39,444 nucleotides of DNA from Prorocentrum cordatum. Lineage: Eukaryota; Sar; Dinophyceae; Prorocentrales; Prorocentraceae. A program made the translations under genes and the position numbers. Every line of letters starts with the position of its first letter. Position 1 is the first letter of the stretch. The notes beneath the pieces are model-generated. The model was not told the origin of the DNA. It saw nothing but the letters and a program-made list of their open reading frames with translations, and did not search any database. The DNA lies in contig CAUYUJ010000196.1 of assembly GCA_963575745.1 (NCBI GenBank), forward strand, positions 77,501 to 116,944. Direction: 5' to 3'. Of the stretch, positions 19,663 through 29,965 are shown one piece after another.

Positions 19663-21079
19663 GCCCTGGCCTTCAAGATCCCCAACGCTGAGGCGTTGTG
19701 TTCCGCATGTCAGATCGTCTGGGCAGATTTCGACACTCACCTGACCGCTTTCGTGTGTTCCAGCCTTTTCTTTTTGCGCCCCCAACGCACGTCGCCTTCG
19801 TCGCCTTTCCCGAGCCCCCCGGCCCCTTGCTTCCTTTCCTTTCAAGTCTCGCGCATGGGTGCAGGCGGGGGGCTTCCATTAGTTCCCCCGCCGAACACAG
19901 CACTCGAGGATGCATCGCCCATTCATGGCCCATAAAGACATCATTGCCGGGACCCTGCGGCCGACCCCCACCATCACCCTCCAATGAAATTGCCGCGCGC
20001 AACTTCTTCGCCGGGTCGCCGGGGCAAGCTCCGAGCAGTGGCGGGCGCCATGTCCACGGGGGGCGGATGTAGAAAACTTCTAGCCGTTCGCGTGCTTCAG
20101 ATGCTCCTGGGACGGAGCCCAGGGTGCGCGCGGCCGCGCATGGCGTCTCCCGTCTTCCACGCAGGCCGATGGGGTGCTCTGGGCCGAACGGGCGGACCAC
20201 GAGACCCAGGTGCTCGACCAGCTTGGATGCGTCCTCATCCGTCGCCAACGTTCGGCGATAACCTTGGCTCTCAACGAAGCCGACCTCTCAGTCCAAAACT
20301 GCTGAGTACTGGAGGCCATCCTGCAGAAGGTCACTGTTGGCTGCGGTCATCGACTACGCATAGGGGTGACCCTAAGATAGAATGACCTTTGGCGCGCGGC
20401 TTCAAGGGCGCCCGCGGGGGCCCCGCGCAATCGCGCAAGCCGGCGCTGCCGCGCCGCATCAGCGATCGGCGGGCCGCCGCTCGGAAGAAATTTTGCACCG
20501 GCGGGCCACCGCGGAATTCCGCCGATTGAGTTCGAGCGCCCCGAATGGCACTTCGAAAGCGCTGCGAGAGCAAACGCTGCCGGGGGCCACCGCGATGAAG
20601 TCTGGCACTGCCGGGCTATCGCGATGGCGTCTGGCCAGGCTCGGCGCCATGAGCCATGGCCAGAAAAAAACCGTCCGAGAGTCTGGAATGCGTTTGAATA
20701 TCTTTTGGATAGTAAAGATCCGCATTGGTTCGGAACGCTCAAGCATTTATAATCAAAGATATCCAAGGACACCCAAATATATCTTAAAATATCCAAAGGT
20801 ATATGAAGCAGACGTTTCGGGATTTGGGCTTGGATTCGGGGCTATTCCTGGGCCAGAAAACGCGCCGTTTGGTTGACGGGCCCCCACTCGGGCAACCAAT
20901 GCAAGCTGCAAGGCGCGACGCGCATGCGTGGCTCTCGATTGCAAGGGGCGGGAACGAACCTGGCGCGCTCAGAGGCGAGCGTAATCACGCGATGCGGGTG
21001 CCGACGCGAGGCCAAGCTCAGTCCGCGAGAAAAATGACCCGCCCCCATTTGGGCCAGCACCAAAGGTCACTCCGGCGAA
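19663..21079. other. No gene recognised; protein-like minus-strand stretch near 20080-20300
   Basis: On the minus strand, EVGFVESQGYRRTLATDEDA followed by SKLVEHLGLVVRPFGPEHPI (about 20160-20285) reads like real protein, with a TGA just upstream. I cannot name it. Around 20700-20810 is an AT-rich patch with two ATATCCAA(A)GG words. The rest is unremarkable. Confidence 0.3.
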
Positions 21080-21862
21080 GGGTCACTCTTACGCGCAGTC
21101 GAATTCAGAAGGCGATCGTCCACGCACGCCCGGACACTGACTGGCTCCTAGGGCGCGAGGCTGGACCATCGCTGCTGGCGCAACACTATCACCTTGAGGC
21201 AGGCCGCGGTGGGGTCTGATGGGCGGTGCTACCGCGCCTGAATCACTAAAATGTCTGGGGCCGTTCCCCGCTGCCAGCGATGTGAGAGCAATTGGGTCGG
21301 GCGCCTCAGCTGCTCGTAATGCTGCTTCCCCAAAATGATGCTCAATATTGTCATGTACTTTCGTAAAATCCAGCTCCGCCCCCGGCATCCGTCTGACTCG
21401 CTTGCTCGAGCCAAGCCGTAATCGCATGGGCGCAGGAGACGCCCGCCTCGCTGGTCAGCGCATTGATTGTCTGGGCCGTCGGGAAGCACTGCTGAGAGGG
21501 CTGTCAACCAGCAGCGCAGGATAATACTTCCCATATGTATTGGGCCTCCATCGCACTCCCATTTCGGGAAATCAACACCCCTTCAGGGGAAAAAGCACGT
21601 CCAGCACGTCCTGGTCGAACTTGGCACGCCGTTGTACGCGCCACTTGTTTGTCGCCACCCAGGGCGCGTAGAGCTCATGGAAGAGCGCCAGGAAGGTTCG
21701 TTTGATCAACTTCAACTCCTTGGAGCTCCAGGCGTCGAAGCCAGGGCTGCCATGGGACAGCCTAGTCGCCTTCTCTAAAGTTTCCAAAGATGGGTGCGCT
21801 CTTCGGGAACACCACGTTGCGGCACCACCCTGTCCACTCGCGAAAGTGATCAGCAGCTGCAT
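21080..21862 (-). pseudogene. Reverse transcriptase of a non-LTR-type retroelement, frameshifted
   Basis: Minus-strand reading gives, in order, GSPGFDAWSSKELKLIKRTF (from 21751; the PGxDxWS..EL start of the fingers), a broken stretch around 21430-21570, and ELDFTKVHDNIEHH, where motif A has its catalytic Asp at 21368-21370. IRPHRGLPQGDSVAP is motif B, with GLPQGD at 21188-21205. CVDDRLLNSTA is motif C, with VDDR at 21112-21123. At least three frame changes separate them. Only about 21 codons lie between GLPQGD and VDDR, shorter than the usual 35-60, so there is probably also a small deletion. Orientation matches the coding region upstream at 21863-22906. The thumb and any endonuclease after motif C are not recognisable. 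Confidence 0.72.
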
Positions 21863-22906
21863 GCGCCGGTGGGTGCCGCTGCCGTTCCCGGGTCGTTCTC
21901 ATATCCGCAATAATTCCATTGGCGCCGTCGGTAGCGTGCGTCTGATGAGAGGAAGTGGCCAGCCTGTGCAGGTCTTGAGACCGCGAGGCAAAGCGGGAAC
22001 ACCACTCCTTTGACTTCTGTCTCTGGATCTTCTGGTTTTCGCAAATGATGCCTGACGGCGTCGCTCCCAGGGCGTCGAAGTATGTCGGATCGACTGCGGC
22101 TTTTACCTGGGGTGCCTCATCCCAGGCCGCTTGCGCCAGCTGGCTATGGTGACGAGGGATAATTTATCATCGGGGCGGCCAATGCCATCTGGTCTGACGT
22201 GGGCAATGGGACGCCAGTGTAGACCTAACAGCCTGCGAAGAGCAATAGTCGGGTACTCCCTCCACGCGCCTATGGTAGTCACAGGTCTCCCCGATGGGGG
22301 GGGGGCTTTCTTGCGTCCGGGCCCTCTGTTGACGATGGCGTAGTCGGCCTCCACCAGCAGCCGCGTAGCTTGCCCGGCACTCCCGCACCAGTGCTTCCAA
22401 AGACCCGCCAGCGCGAGGTCGTCCAGCTCAGGGGAGCTGAGAGGGGAGATCTTGGCACCATGTAGATCCGCGAGCCGTTTCATCTCCTGGTCGCCCGGTA
22501 TGTTCTCCAGCACGCACAGGGCAACGCGGTGGCATGCAGGGATGTCCATTCGGCATCGTGCCAGCCCAGGGCGCGGAATACCAGACGCTAGAGTCATCCC
22601 CATCGCAGCGTGGAAGCGTCGCCCCCAAGGAACCGAATAGGCAGCGCCGCGCGCGGGTCGTGGCTCGAGTGGATGTCGCGGCGAGGCCAACGGCCCCAGT
22701 CCATCCAGGTCCAAAGATGCGTCGGCGACCTCCCCTCCGAATAAGACCACCAATCGCCACTGTCGGAAGTCCGCTGGTCGAGATTGAGCGACTGTAGTTC
22801 TCGTGTCGGGGGGGTCAAATTTATATCGGGCGCGATGGGGCCATGGGCCGAGACGCAAGTGCACTGCTGAGTGCGCAAGCCGAATAGCCGATGTCCCAGG
22901 GCGCAA
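21863..22906 (-). pseudogene. Upstream coding part of the minus-strand retroelement, unidentified domain
   Basis: The minus frame 22906-22103 is 267 codons long and protein-like, including VLENIPGDQEMKRLADLHGA, SPELDDLALAGLWKHWCG and RLLVEADYAIVNRG. A one-base change near 22110 carries on into PTYFDALGATPSGIICENQK, then HFREWTGWCRNVVFPKSAPI (about 21790-21850), which runs straight into the fingers of the reverse transcriptase. This continuity suggests one ancestral reading frame of roughly 600 codons. The upstream domain could be an endonuclease, but I do not see the conserved residues needed to say so. Confidence 0.4.
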
Positions 22907-22986
22907 TCATTGATAACTGAAGCCCCACCCAACTTCCGACGCCAAAGAATGGCCGCGCCGCCGCGGCCAACAGCGCGCGCAGTGGA

Positions 22987-23000
22987 GGGGGGGGGGGGGG
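22987..23000. repeat. Homopolymer of 14 G
   Basis: G run inside otherwise GC-rich DNA. Flanking sequence (22907-23273) has open minus-strand frames such as LEHIVDLAGPDGDAIVLRVI near 23070-23160, which looks protein-like but is not recognised. Confidence 0.85.
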
Positions 23001-23273
23001 CGAGCAGGCGCGCCCCCGTCCTCGCCGTCCAGCAAAATCCAGGATCAACCTGGGTCGCTTTGACTGTTGGCGGATCACCCGCAGCACGATCGCGTCGCCA
23101 TCTGGGCCCGCGAGGTCCACGATGTGCTCGAGTCGGGCCTTGGACGGGCTTGCAGCGCTGGTGGTCAGGAGGCGGCGGCTGGCTGCCACTGGCTCGTCCG
23201 AGCTTTCGTCTCCACCGCCCCGCAGGAGGCCGCGCTGACATTGCATGTCCGAATCCATCGCCTGTCCCCCCTC

Positions 23274-23515
23274 AAGCACTTGAGGCCCGCAAGGGGGAGC
23301 TGGTTTACTCGGGGCGACCTAGCGAGAGGGATAAAGCGAGGGCGGCGACGTGACATGGTTCTCCAACGGGCTAGGCGTTCTGACAGGAAATTTCGGAATC
23401 GCGTGCCCCAATCAAGCACTCGAGGTTCGCCAAGGGGGGCGGGTCGACCCCGGGCGACCTGGCGAGGGGGCAAAGTGGCCAAGGCGACGCGGCGCGGTTC
23501 TCCGGCGGTCCAGAG
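23274..23515. repeat. Two diverged direct copies of a unit of about 100 bp
   Basis: CAAGCACTTGAGGCCCGCAA at 23274 and CAAGCACTCGAGGTTCGCCA at 23413 begin two copies that remain alignable through GGGCGACCT(A/G)GCGAG and GGTTCTCC(A/G)(A/G)CGG, ending near 23370 and 23510. The offset is about 139 bp. Confidence 0.75.
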
Positions 23516-23889
23516 ATGCGCATGTTTGACATGACTGAGAAACCATGCCCACCAAGTAGATCAGACGGCCCCCCCCCAGCTCGACGTTGCCGCGCCCGCC
23601 CAGGGGCATGCGCAGGGCGGGATAATCGCGGCGAGGCAGCCGCTGGGCGCCCCCTCAAACAACGCCGCTCCCATTCCCGCATAGCGAGTCGTGCTTTGTT
23701 GGCCCGGTAGCGTTCTCAAGCGCGCTCGGCTCGCGCGCCTGGTCCGTTCGCTTTCTCCCTCTGCTTGTCGACGACGCGCTGCTTCACGAGCGGCTTTTCC
23801 CGCCAAGCTTTCGCCGCCTGCTTGGCTGACGCGCGCGCGCTGGAGCCCCCCCGCCCCCATCGCGCCGGCAAGCGACTCGATGGTCTTGG

Positions 23890-26110
23890 GCTCCTTCTAG
23901 TTCTCTCTGGCCACGAAGATCCCCCTTCTCACGTCCACAAGCGCGTGTCTCCCAACGTCGTCGGCAGGCGTACTCCGTGGACTGCCACTTCGCCCCAACC
24001 GCGGCGCGGGCGCCGCGCCCCGGCGGAATTCAGACAACACCCTGGGCAGGGGGAGATGGACGTTGATACCAGGCTTGGCGAAGGCGCCAGGCCTTCGCCC
24101 CCTCGCCTCGGCGCGGGCCACGGTCGCGAGCTGCATGGCGCAGAGCCGCTGGGCAGCAGGCGCCTCGCCAGGAGGAGTCTCTCCTGTGTAGTAGCGACAG
24201 TGCACTCGAACTTCCTGGGCCCTTGCCCACGCCGTAGCTTTCGTGGCCCCCCTCCGCACTTCGGGCAACGAAAGTGAGCCGCCTTCTCGCGCTTGTCTGG
24301 GGTCCTGTACTCAGGCCAAGGTCGTCGTCGTGATACAAGTCGCCGGAGAGGCCCTCGAAGTCCGCGTCGATCTTGGCTGGTGCTTTGGGGGGCGGTCGGC
24401 GCGAACATAGGCCCGGCTCGTCTGGGGAAGCCGGGCGCACTCTGAGTCTCAGGCCCGCAGGGGCCGAAGAGGCTGAGGGCAGATGCTTCGCGAGTGCGTT
24501 GGAGCGCCCCACTTGAGGCCGACCCTGTCGAGCGGCCTCCACCCATGAACGCGTCTGGGCACGGGGGGGGAGGGGGGCGGCCCCCCAAGCCCCTGCTCGG
24601 TGTCCCCGCCCTGGTCTGTAGCCGTTGATGCCTTCCACTGCAGCAGTCTGCACTGCGATTTTGCCTTTGAGGGTGACCCAAACAGCCTTCCTGCATCTTG
24701 CACTTCGCGCCGGGGCCCGCGGGTGGAGCCCGTCTGCCTTCAGCGAACTTCAACGTGCAGGCGTCGACCCTCGAACTCATGGAGATGGATCGGACCCCCA
24801 GGGTATCGGCGCACTCGCCTGTCTTTCCGAGTCTCTCGGCGCCCTTCTTGGCGGCCCCGTACTTCTGGAGATGCCAGTTGATCTCGCTCGCAACTTTCTG
24901 GCGGACTGCAGCTTGGACTCGTCCGCCAATTTTCGCGCCGCCCTCCGCGAGTGGCTTCGCGTTGTTCCGCGCATCTGGGAGTCTGCGCAGGTGAATGAAA
25001 CAATAAACAAACATCCCGCCCACGTCCACTCCGCCCATGCCGGCGCGCCGAGGGGGGGGGGGGTCCCGCGCGCAGGGGGCTTCGGGGGGGGGGGCCAGCG
25101 CCCCCTGGAAGAGGGGGTTGGCGCTCGCCTGGGAAAGGGGCTGCGCCACCCGGAGCAGGGGTGTCCATCAGCTCGTCATCCGAGGGCGCCGCTGGCTCCT
25201 GCGGCCCAAACATGGGGGCTGCCACTCCCCGCGCACAGCGGGGCTTGGCTCCTTCAGGCCAGTGGCGCGTTCGCGTGGCTGTCTTCGCCGGGGACAGCAC
25301 TATTCCTGAAGCGAAACTGCGCGCAGCGTCGGTCGCCCCCCTGGAAGCGACGAGATCCGCTGGGCAAAAACCAGCGTCGTCTGCTTGTCCTGACAAGAAT
25401 CGGGACGTTCAGGGCGCCTCTGCCTGTCGCCCAACGCTGCAATTTAAGTGGGTCACTCCAATCTGCCGGGGCTCGCCTTCACTCCACCTCGGCAATGCGC
25501 ACTGGGGGCCCATAACCTTGCCCGACGAGATGCCGAAGGGGGCGTCCTGGGGGGGGCGGTGAACCAGACGGCCCTTGGCTGACGCGACCGAGGCCGCTCT
25601 GTCCAGGTAGGTGCCCGCATCCTCGCCCTCCCGTCGTTTGAACCATCTTGGCATGACCGCCGTCTTCTGAAGATTGAGGGATCTGCCATTGGGAATGCCC
25701 ATCTTCGCGAAACGATCGACGCGTTGATCGCCGGCAACATCCCGATCTCCGACTCGCAGTTGACTGCGCCCTTGGCGCGCGGAATATGTCGTCGCGAGGT
25801 CGCACCGAACGCCGGCGAGGCAGGATTCACTGGGCTCCGGGAGGACCCCCCGCGCAAGTCGCCAGCGCAAAACCCCCCGACCGCCGTGGCTCGGCAGGCC
25901 GAGGTTGGGCGCGTTAGCGCCCGCGCGGCGTCGTCGCCCTTAGCCCCAGGCGGCCGCCGTCGAAGCACTGGAGCTTCGGGGCCTTTCCTGGTCGCGCGGG
26001 CCATCGTCGGCGCGGCGCCTGAGTCCGCGTGGGTCACAATCTCAATGCCGGCGGCCCCTGCGTCACCGAGGCCCGCTGCGCTGGAAATTATGAAAGGCGC
26101 ATCCGCCCCC
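23890..26110 (-). pseudogene. Decayed coding region of an unrecognised protein
   Basis: Several minus-strand stretches read as real protein but sit in different frames: SEIGMLPAINA then FAKMGIPNGRSLNLQKTAVM, PRWFKRREGEDAGTYLDRAA and SVASAKGRLVHRP (about 25565-25765); PMFGPQEPAAPSDDELMDTP (about 25150-25220); LAEGGAKIGGRVQAAVRQKV followed by ASEINWHLQKYGAAKKGAER (about 24850-24970); KIDADFEGLSGDLYHDDDLG then REKAAHFRCPKCGG (about 24250-24390), with a single CPKC knuckle; and AQRLCAMQLATVARAEARGR (about 24085-24150). It lies upstream of the minus-strand retroelement and downstream of the channel, and could belong to either neighbourhood or be independent. No function is assigned. Confidence 0.4.
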
Positions 26111-26369
26111 GCCGACGCCTGCGACCGCATCTTCGCGCGCCGCGACTGGCGGGTTGGAGCGGGCGCGGTCGCTGATCGAGTGGGCGGCGCACAAGGCGCT
26201 ATCTGGCCATTCCGACTGCGCGAGCCCGGGCGCGGGAACGGTCTGCTTCTCGGCGGCGGGGGCCCCGGGCGAAGTTGATCCCTGGCCAGGCCCCGTCGAC
26301 TTCCGCGAGCTAGGTCGGTCGCCAGTCAGTTCCCGCAACTCCTTGACGACCTGGTGGCGCGCAGGATTC
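26111..26369. other. GC-rich DNA between two minus-strand remnants
   Basis: Open minus-strand frames continue through here and may be the remains of the channel's cytosolic tail. Nothing is recognisable. Confidence 0.3.
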
Positions 26370-28256
26370 GCGCCTACTTTGCCCACCTGGCGGAGAAGGC
26401 TCGCATGTACCCCGAGATCTCGGGATGTCGATCTCGAATCCGTCGAAGCGGCCTCGGCCTCCGAGCGGACTTCGGTCGTCCAGCAACTGGTCGGAGAGTC
26501 CCCGACGACTGTGCCGGCTGCCTCGCTGCCTTCGTGAGACCCCCCACCCGGGCGGCCACTTGTTCAACTCGAGCGACCTGCCCGCGTTGAGCTCGCCGCC
26601 CTCCCCGCCCACCCCCGCCTCCGATAAGCGGATCCTCATGACTGCACAGGTCGGCGGCCTCTTCAAGCGAGAAGACCACCGCCTGCGCGTCAATCTGACG
26701 CGCCCTGAGGGCGCCGCGCGGGTCGAACTCTGCAGCGGCGGGTGCCGCCCCGTCAACGCCGCGACAGAGGCGTGCAGCAGCGCTGTCTACATGGAAGATC
26801 GTAAAACCGGAAATCCGTAAGATCGTGTCGACGAGGTAAAAGATGTCGAACCTCGCGCCGAAGCCGCTGCTGAAATGCGCCGGCAAAGATTGGCCACCCT
26901 CGCTGCTGCAATCGCCGACGACGCAGCGGAACGCTGTGAACGAGCACTTCGGCACCGTGCCGCAGAGCCTCTCTGCGTAGATCCGACGCCTTTCGCAGTC
27001 GGGGCCCACGCCTACCTGAAATCTGACGCGTCACCAGGGCCGCGCACACTTGCCAAATCAGTCTTGTCAAGGCTGGGCCCCCCCGCAATCCGGAGACTCA
27101 TCGCCGCCAGAGACCTGCCGCGACCCCAGATGGCGACCGAAACCCACAAGAGGGCCGGCGAAGCAATCACTAATCCCATGACAAAATTCGAGATCTCGCG
27201 GACCAACGGCGAACGGCAAACCCTCGGAAGACGCCCGAGCCGAAAGAGTCGGAACACGCGGAAGACTCGTGCGAATTTGCCGCAGTCCACCCCGTCCTCC
27301 GAGCGATGCCGCGGACCATGCCAGATATCGTTATCCATGAACCAAGATCCCGCAGGCTAAGTTCGCAGCAAAGATGGCCGCGACCACGACCTCCAACACG
27401 AGCCAGCCGCCCCATTCATGATCCGTCTGTTTGCTGAGGCCCAAACAGAATACGCTCGCAATAGCAGTCAGCCGGACGGCTATCTATTCAGGGTGCTGTC
27501 CAGGTTCCTGCGCCAACGTGCGCTCGTCTCAAACTCGACTCCAGACGGATGCAGGTCCTCAGTCGTTGCGAGGCGCGTCCGAGACAGCTTGGCAATGGTC
27601 TCATTAACGCTATGCTTGAGCAGGACCTCTTGTATCTTGGTGGCGCCACGAGGGAATATTGGCTCCACCTGGCTCGGGAGATCGGGCATCAAGGTGGCGT
27701 CTACGAAGGCTTTGATAAAACATACCAGTGTCGCACCGAGGAGAACTAGTGCCAGCGCCTTGCCTCTTCGAATCGGCGTTATGCTGGCCAACTCTATGTT
27801 TTTTTACTATCAGGGTCGGATCGCACGGCGACGCGCGCAATATCCCGAAGGGCCATGTCCAGGAATATGTCCTTCATGTTGTACCAATATATCGTAGCCA
27901 ACACTTGGTTCAGTTGCTCGGCGGTGACTGTTTGGCCATGCTGCCGCGACACGTCCAAGCCGAACATATCGAGAAAACGCAACCTCTGCTTGACGACCTT
28001 CGCATGCAGTGTTCACCTTCCCTTGCGGCACCTCCACCAGAACCTCCTGCACAACCAGGACCTCCACCTCCGGGTTCTGCACCGGTCCGCCTCCCCGTGG
28101 CTCACTGCTCGACGACACCTGGCCGGGAATACTGATGCTGCCCCCGCGTTGTAGCTTCTGCCGCAGCCTGTAAACCTCTTCGGCAAACTCGTCCTTCTCT
28201 TGCTTCAGTTTGCTGTGCTCGTCAGCGAGCCTGGACAGCAACTGCTGGAAGTCCAT
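26370..28256 (-). pseudogene. Voltage-gated cation channel (Na+/Ca2+ type), spliced-leader-tagged retrocopy
   Basis: Family role: plasma or internal membrane channel gated by voltage. From an ATG at 28254-28256 the minus strand reads MDFQQLLSRLADEHSKLKQE, a coiled-coil start that I recall from dinoflagellate channel proteins. It runs on through a shifted frame (RFLDMFGLDVSRQHGQTVTA, about 27800-28010) and ALALVLLGATLVCFIKAF (about 27710-27770). IAVRLTAIASVFCLGL (27437-27484) and WLVLEVVVAAIFAANLACGI (27334-27405) fit S1 and S2. A TAA follows and S3 is missing. S4 is clear: FARVFRVFRLFRLGRLPRV at 27222-27275, six Arg at every third position, followed by S5-like VMGLVIASPALLWVSVAIW. The pore reads GTVPKCSFTAFRCVVGDCS (about 26905-26960), and S6 follows as FDIFYLVDTILRISGFTIFH with VDS (about 26780-26850). 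Frame breaks make it non-functional as it stands. No introns are needed to explain the order. Confidence 0.72.
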
Positions 28257-28311
28257 CGCGGCGGCCAGCCAGCTCACCTTGGAGGCCCAGGGGCGGCGCG
28301 GCTGCTGGTCC

Positions 28312-28332
28312 CTCGAGCCAAACTGGCTACGG
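28312..28332 (-). other. Relic of the dinoflagellate spliced leader (DinoSL) at the 5' end of the channel copy
   Basis: On the minus strand these 21 bases match the conserved DinoSL sequence (CCGTAGCCATTTTGGCTCAA plus final G) at 19 of 21 positions. The differences are T to G at position 10 and A to G at position 20. The relic lies 55 bases before the channel's ATG, in the same orientation. DinoSL is joined to mRNAs by trans-splicing and is not part of the original genes, so a genomic copy in this place indicates that a mature mRNA was reverse-transcribed and inserted. The unrelated GGCC repeat begins within about 15-20 bases on the far side, consistent with the insertion boundary. Confidence 0.85.
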
Positions 28333-28344
28333 TTTCGCATTCTC

Positions 28345-28676
28345 GCCTTTTCGGGTTGCCGTCAGCTCAAGACGGCCCACGGGGATTCCTTGATGGCCCA
28401 AGAAGCAAGCATCCAAGACGGCCCCAAGACGGCCCACGAGGGCCTCCAGTGGAACCCAAAACGGCCTTAGAAGGCCCTTGGCCTGCCAGAGACGGCGCCA
28501 AGGCGATCCCACGACGGCCTCCACACCTCCACAATACGGCAAAGAATCCCCAAAGACGGCCCAAGAGAACCCAAAGCTGGCGTAAGAGGGCCCAAAGACG
28601 GCCCAACAGGGTCCCAAGGGACCACCAGGACTGCCTCACAGGGGGTCAAGCCAGCTCCACAGACTGCCCACACAAG
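28345..28676 (+). repeat. Degenerate GGCC-rich repeat (second patch)
   Basis: Words such as CAAGACGGCCC, AAGACGGCCCACGAGGGCC, CCCAAAACGGCCTTAGAAGG and CCAAAGACGGCCCAACAGGG recur about every 20 bases. The patch lies between the spliced-leader relic and the ATC microsatellite. It matches the character of 8140-8340 (other strand) and 39080-39444. Confidence 0.7.
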
Positions 28677-28694
28677 ATCCATCATCATCATCAT

Positions 28695-28749
<55 letters not shown>

Positions 28750-28760
28750 GTCATCATCAT

Positions 28761-28814
<54 letters not shown>

Positions 28815-29965
28815 GATCATGATCATCATCAACATCGACATCGACATCACCATCATCATCATCATCCTCATCATCGCCATCCTCATCCTCATCCTCATCA
28901 TCATCCTCATCCTCATCAGCATCTAGTACAATCATCATCATTATCATATTCCCCATCATCATCAGCATCGTCATCATCATCAGCATCGTTATCGACATCA
29001 TCATCATCATCATCATCAGCATCATCATCATAATCATCATAATCATCATCTATTATCATCCTCATTATCAGCATCACCATCATCGTCGGCCTTCTCATCA
29101 GCAACATCATCATCATCATTATCATTATCATTACCAGTAGCATTACCACTATCATCGTCACCATCATCATCATCATCATCATCATCACTACCACCACCAC
29201 CACCACTACCACCATCATCATCATCATCATCATTTGAATTGCACATCATCTTCAACATTTAAATTGTCATCATCATAATCATCATCATTATCATCATAAT
29301 CATCATCCTCGTCATCATTATCAGCATCCTAATCATCTTCAGTATCATGATCTGCATCATCATCACTATCATCAGCATCAACATCACCGTCATCATCATC
29401 ATCAACAAAATCATCATAAATATCATCATAGTGCACATCATAAAGATCATCACAGCTTCATTACCACCATCATCATCACCATTTGCGTCAGCGGTACCAT
29501 CATCAATGATAACACCATAATCATCAACAACATCATCAATGTAATCATCTTCAGAAGCAGCAGCAGCATTATCACCACCAGCACCATTACCATCAACCTC
29601 ATCATCGGTACCATCATCACCATGACCATCACTTTTGACCACTAAGATTGTCCTCAACATCATCACAATCACCATCAACGACCACCATCATCACAATCGT
29701 CCTACTCCTGATGATGATAATCATCATCATCACCATCACAATCACCATCATCATCGTCACCTTCCTCATCACCACCATCATCACATCCATCATCATGTTC
29801 ATCATCATCAGCATTATCATCATCAGCAGTATCAATAGCATCGTCATCATCATCATCATCACTACCATCATCATCATCATCATCATCATCAACAACAACA
29901 ACATCAACATCAACATCAACATCAACAGCATCGTCATCATCCTCATAATCCTCATCATAATGATT
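28677..29965. repeat. Long ATC/CAT trinucleotide microsatellite
   Basis: Nearly pure CATCAT at 28680-28815, then increasingly degenerate (CAG, CAC, CTC, AAT variants, short CAACAT and CACCAC subarrays near 29190-29210 and 29880-29930). It translates as poly-His, poly-Ile or poly-Ser on one strand and poly-Met, poly-Asp or stops on the other. I call no gene. Confidence 0.97.

Noticed and set aside
28345-28370. A further leader copy on the plus strand (GCTCAAG)
   Set aside because: Only the last seven bases agree, and the word lies inside the GGCC-rich repeat.
28467-29838. His-rich or Met/Asp-rich proteins across the ATC repeat
   Set aside because: Same reason: triplet periodicity alone explains the open frames on both strands. 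A metal-binding His protein would need unique flanking sequence.
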